Source: JBBRSC01 sp038245795 (GTDB lineage: Bacteria; Actinomycetota; Acidimicrobiia; Acidimicrobiales; Microtrichaceae). Taken from it: DNA of 13,555 nt. Position numbers and translations under genes: made by a program. Positions within the stretch are counted from its first letter, which is position 1, and every line of letters starts with the position of its first letter. Of this stretch, positions 11,198-13,555 are shown one piece after another. The notes under the pieces are model-generated. The model saw nothing but the letters and a program-made list of their open reading frames with translations. It made no database searches and had not been told where the DNA came from. The DNA is taken from NCBI GenBank assembly GCA_038245795.1, contig JBBRSC010000070.1, positions 1-13,555 of the forward strand, given 5' to 3'.

Positions 11198-13555
11198 ATG
11201 CCGATCAACGGAGAAGTGCTGTTTCGCTTCCTTCCCGCGCGCCGAGAGTCCGCATCGACCAGTCGATGTCGGGTCGGGTATTCGCGGCCCGATCGGGGAA
11301 TCAGTCTCGTCGAGGTGATGGTGTCGCTCGGGCTCCTGAGCTCGGTCATTCTCGGGACGGTGACGACGTATGACGCGGTGTCCCAGGCGACCCGGACGTC
11401 CGTGCAACGGCAAGAGGCGACGAGAATCGCCCAGGGCGACATTGAGCTGATTCGCAGCGTCGCCTACTCGCGTATTGGGTCGTCGGCGAGTGATCCGGGA
11501 TTCGTGGCGACGTTCGAGAATCGATCGACGGTCAGGATCGATGACCCTGTGCTTCCTGCGTCTGAACGCCGGGACATCGGTGGTGTGTCCTACGACGTCA
11601 CGCGTCACATCACTTGGACCGATGTGGCATCGTCCAACGGTCTCGTCACCCTTGGTGCGTTCAAGGCGATCACCGTGGAAGTTCGTTGGCAAGCGCGAGG
11701 GACCCAGACCGTCCGGCTCGACTCTGCGGCTTCACCATTCACCCAACCTGACTATTGCTCGCAGCGGTTCGTCGAGAACGAGCAGACCGTCGCGGGGACG
11801 GTCAATCTCTACGCGGCGACCACCGCTGATCTCGCGGTCGGCGATCACGTGATCGTCACCGGGGCAGTCCGTGGCGCCGGGATGATCTCGGCGGGCGACC
11901 TGGTCCTGATTGTGCAGATGGGCGGCTCCGCGGCGGGGCGGTACGAGTACGCCATCGCCACCTCGGGCATCGCGGGGGACCGCTTGGCGGTGACTGGCGA
12001 CGGGCCGGCCGGCGGATTGCTCAATGCGTACTCAGCCGAGGACCATGCTCAGGTCATCCGAGTCCCGACGTACGGATCGGCCACACTGCTCGGTCTCAGT
12101 GCCGAGAAGTGGGATGGCGCAACTGGCGGAATCCTCGCCGCTGATGTGGGCGGAACTGCCACCATTGCCGACTCGTCGGTACTCGACGGACTCGGGTTCG
12201 AAACCGATTGGCCGAAGGGCTTCGCTCCGAGCGCATCACGGGTGCTCCCGGGCGCTGGAGCTCCGGGCAAGGCGGGCGGAGCGCTCGTCATGATCCGCGC
12301 TTCATCCTTCGCCGGTTCCGGCGTGATCTCGTCGAGCGGGGGCGGTGGCGGACAGATGGTCGTCATGGCCGAATCGGGTGGCCTCGATGCTGCCTCACTC
12401 CGATCCACGGGATCCGGGGGATTCAACGGGGGTCGCGTGCTCACTACCGGCGTGCCGAACGCGGTCGATGCGACCGCCACAGATCCTCCCGGCGCTGATG
12501 GGGTTGTCTCGACCGACCATTCCATCCGCGAACTCATCGGCGTCGACCTTGGCGTGGGTTGTGAACCGGGTATCCAGGTCATCAAGGAGACAACAACACC
12601 CTCGGTCGCCAATTCGGACAGCGCCGTCGTGGGCTATCGGATCACGGTCGAGAATCGCAAGGGGCGCGGCACCGCAGTGAGCGTGGCCATCGTCGATCCG
12701 CTCGCAACGTTCGTGACCTACGCCGCAACCATCAGCATCGAGCTCGGTGGACGCGCTGAGCGCACCATTGCGACCGACCCGACCCCGGGCGAATCCGCAC
12801 CTCGCTGGGGGACCTTCACCCTTCCTGCCGGATCGAGTGTGTCCATCACCTTCACTGCGTCATTGTCCTCTGAGTTCCTCGACCCGGTACTCCAGAACAG
12901 CGCGTCTGCTGAGTACCTCTCCGCCAAAGGCCAGCGCCGCGCAACGTATGACAGTGCTTCGTCTCCTGCCGACGACGTCGCCGTGTCGCCCTACGGCTGC
13001 CCAACGCCCTTTACCGACCTCGCCAAGGACGGCCTGATCGAGGGTCTGGTCAATACGTACTTTCCTGGTGTGCGCTCGGTGCCGGCCGGATCATCTCAAC
13101 TGCCGATCGGTGCCGGCTCGGGTGCTGGTCGACCGATCGTCGCGGGAGACATGTTGCTCGTCGTGCAGATGCAGGACGCCGACATCGTGGCGGACAACAA
13201 CGATGACTACGGCGACGGTAGCGGTGGGTCGCTGGCGAGTGGTTCGACCCGCGATGGAGCCGGCCGATTCGAGTATGTCACTGCGACGACCGACGCCAGA
13301 GCAGACAGCGTGACCATCGCAGGAGCTGGCAGTGGCGGGGGACTGCTCAACTCCTATGCGGCCGAGAGCGAGACAGCTGCGACTGGCGCCCGGCGGTACC
13401 AAGTGGTGAGGGTTCCAAGCTACGGAGAGGTCCGTCTGTCCAAGGTGAACGCGTCACCGTGGGACGGCTCGGTGGGCGGCATCGTGGCGATCGACGTGAC
13501 CGGCAATCTCGATCTGAACGGTCGGTCCATCGATGTCAGTACGATCGGATTTCGC
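11198..13555 (+). CDS. Giant PilV-like minor pilin with duplicated surface module and DUF11-like domain (3' partial)
   Basis: An open frame of 786 codons without a stop, running off the window. Residues 1-34 form a long basic leader ending RPDRG; the prepilin motif ISLVEVMVSLGLLSSVILG follows, with Glu at mature position 5 and the LVEVMVSLGLL pattern of PilV/GspI minor pilins. About 35-186 is a minor-pilin-like domain (ATRIAQGDIELIRSVAYSRI). C187 opens module 1 (187-455): GTVNLY, VQM (239-241), GRYEY, VIRVP (286-290), KWDG, then a glycine-rich part. Residues 459-594 resemble DUF11 (VIKETTTPSV, RITVENRKGRGTAV, FTLPAGSSVSITFTA, NSASAEY). C601 opens module 2 with the same order: GLVNTY, VQM (656-658), GRFEY, VVRVP (736-740), PWDG, ending LNGRSIDVSTIGFR at the edge. 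Start: ATG 11198, with a TTG at 11192 possible. Likely a pilus-associated adhesin, placed by PilB/PilC-type assembly. Domain layout is firm; function is inferred. Confidence 0.85.
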   Translation, partial: MPINGEVLFRFLPARRESASTSRCRVGYSRPDRGISLVEVMVSLGLLSSVILGTVTTYDAVSQATRTSVQRQEATRIAQGDIELIRSVAYSRIGSSASDPGFVATFENRSTVRIDDPVLPASERRDIGGVSYDVTRHITWTDVASSNGLVTLGAFKAITVEVRWQARGTQTVRLDSAASPFTQPDYCSQRFVENEQTVAGTVNLYAATTADLAVGDHVIVTGAVRGAGMISAGDLVLIVQMGGSAAGRYEYAIATSGIAGDRLAVTGDGPAGGLLNAYSAEDHAQVIRVPTYGSATLLGLSAEKWDGATGGILAADVGGTATIADSSVLDGLGFETDWPKGFAPSASRVLPGAGAPGKAGGALVMIRASSFAGSGVISSSGGGGGQMVVMAESGGLDAASLRSTGSGGFNGGRVLTTGVPNAVDATATDPPGADGVVSTDHSIRELIGVDLGVGCEPGIQVIKETTTPSVANSDSAVVGYRITVENRKGRGTAVSVAIVDPLATFVTYAATISIELGGRAERTIATDPTPGESAPRWGTFTLPAGSSVSITFTASLSSEFLDPVLQNSASAEYLSAKGQRRATYDSASSPADDVAVSPYGCPTPFTDLAKDGLIEGLVNTYFPGVRSVPAGSSQLPIGAGSGAGRPIVAGDMLLVVQMQDADIVADNNDDYGDGSGGSLASGSTRDGAGRFEYVTATTDARADSVTIAGAGSGGGLLNSYAAESETAATGARRYQVVRVPSYGEVRLSKVNASPWDGSVGGIVAIDVTGNLDLNGRSIDVSTIGFR

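Noticed and set aside
10919..11692. A 257-codon minus-strand open frame
   Set aside because: It is a shadow of the decarboxylase end and the pilin-adhesin start, with no recognisable domain and no ribosome site.
12049..12612. A 187-codon minus-strand proline/serine-rich open frame
   Set aside because: Antisense to the glycine- and serine-rich module of the giant pilin; its composition is explained by that.
1..13555. CRISPR array, insertion sequences or an origin
   Set aside because: No regularly spaced direct repeats, no transposase frame and no cluster of DnaA-box-like sites were seen.

Overview
The window reads as a piece of a high-GC actinobacterial chromosome. It carries a type IV pilus (T4P) locus of a cell without the outer-membrane secretin part: pilB, pilC, two major-type pilins, pilO and a fused pilM-pilN are present, and no pilP or pilQ follows pilO. 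A putative F420-dependent LLM-class oxidoreductase also fits Actinomycetota. An Acidimicrobiia-like organism is my guess from gene content, not something the sequence proves.

Layout. (1) 1-1387: the end of an integrated element. A tyrosine-recombinase integrase points left and starts next to the 3' end of a tRNA-Lys gene, with three copies of a 10-bp repeat between them. (2) 1385-1758: three tRNA genes, Lys(CTT) and His(GTG) on the minus strand and Arg(TCT) on the plus strand. (3) 1793-2581: the LLM oxidoreductase. (4) 2617-9582: the T4P assembly genes. On the minus strand are pilC and two pilins, the pilins each preceded by a run of small inverted repeats. Divergent from pilC on the plus strand is pilB. 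Converging on pilB from the right is a minus-strand pilMN-pilO operon with a 4-bp stop/start overlap. (5) 9692-11152: a PLP-dependent decarboxylase/lyase-family gene on the plus strand. (6) 11198-13555: a long open frame, still open at the window edge, which begins with a prepilin signal and a PilV-like minor-pilin domain and continues into a very large extracellular-type region (module, DUF11-like domain, second copy of the module).

How they work together. PilB (extension ATPase) and PilC (platform) would polymerise the two pilins, with the fused PilM-PilN plus PilO as the inner alignment complex. The last protein looks like a minor pilin fused to a giant surface module, that is, a candidate pilus-tip or pilus-associated adhesin. 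No retraction ATPase (PilT) or prepilin peptidase (PilD) is visible, so they would be encoded elsewhere. The most noteworthy items are the giant pilin-adhesin with its duplicated module, the PilM-PilN fusion with an apparently degenerate PilM nucleotide site, and the repeated use of tandem hairpins ahead of both pilin genes.
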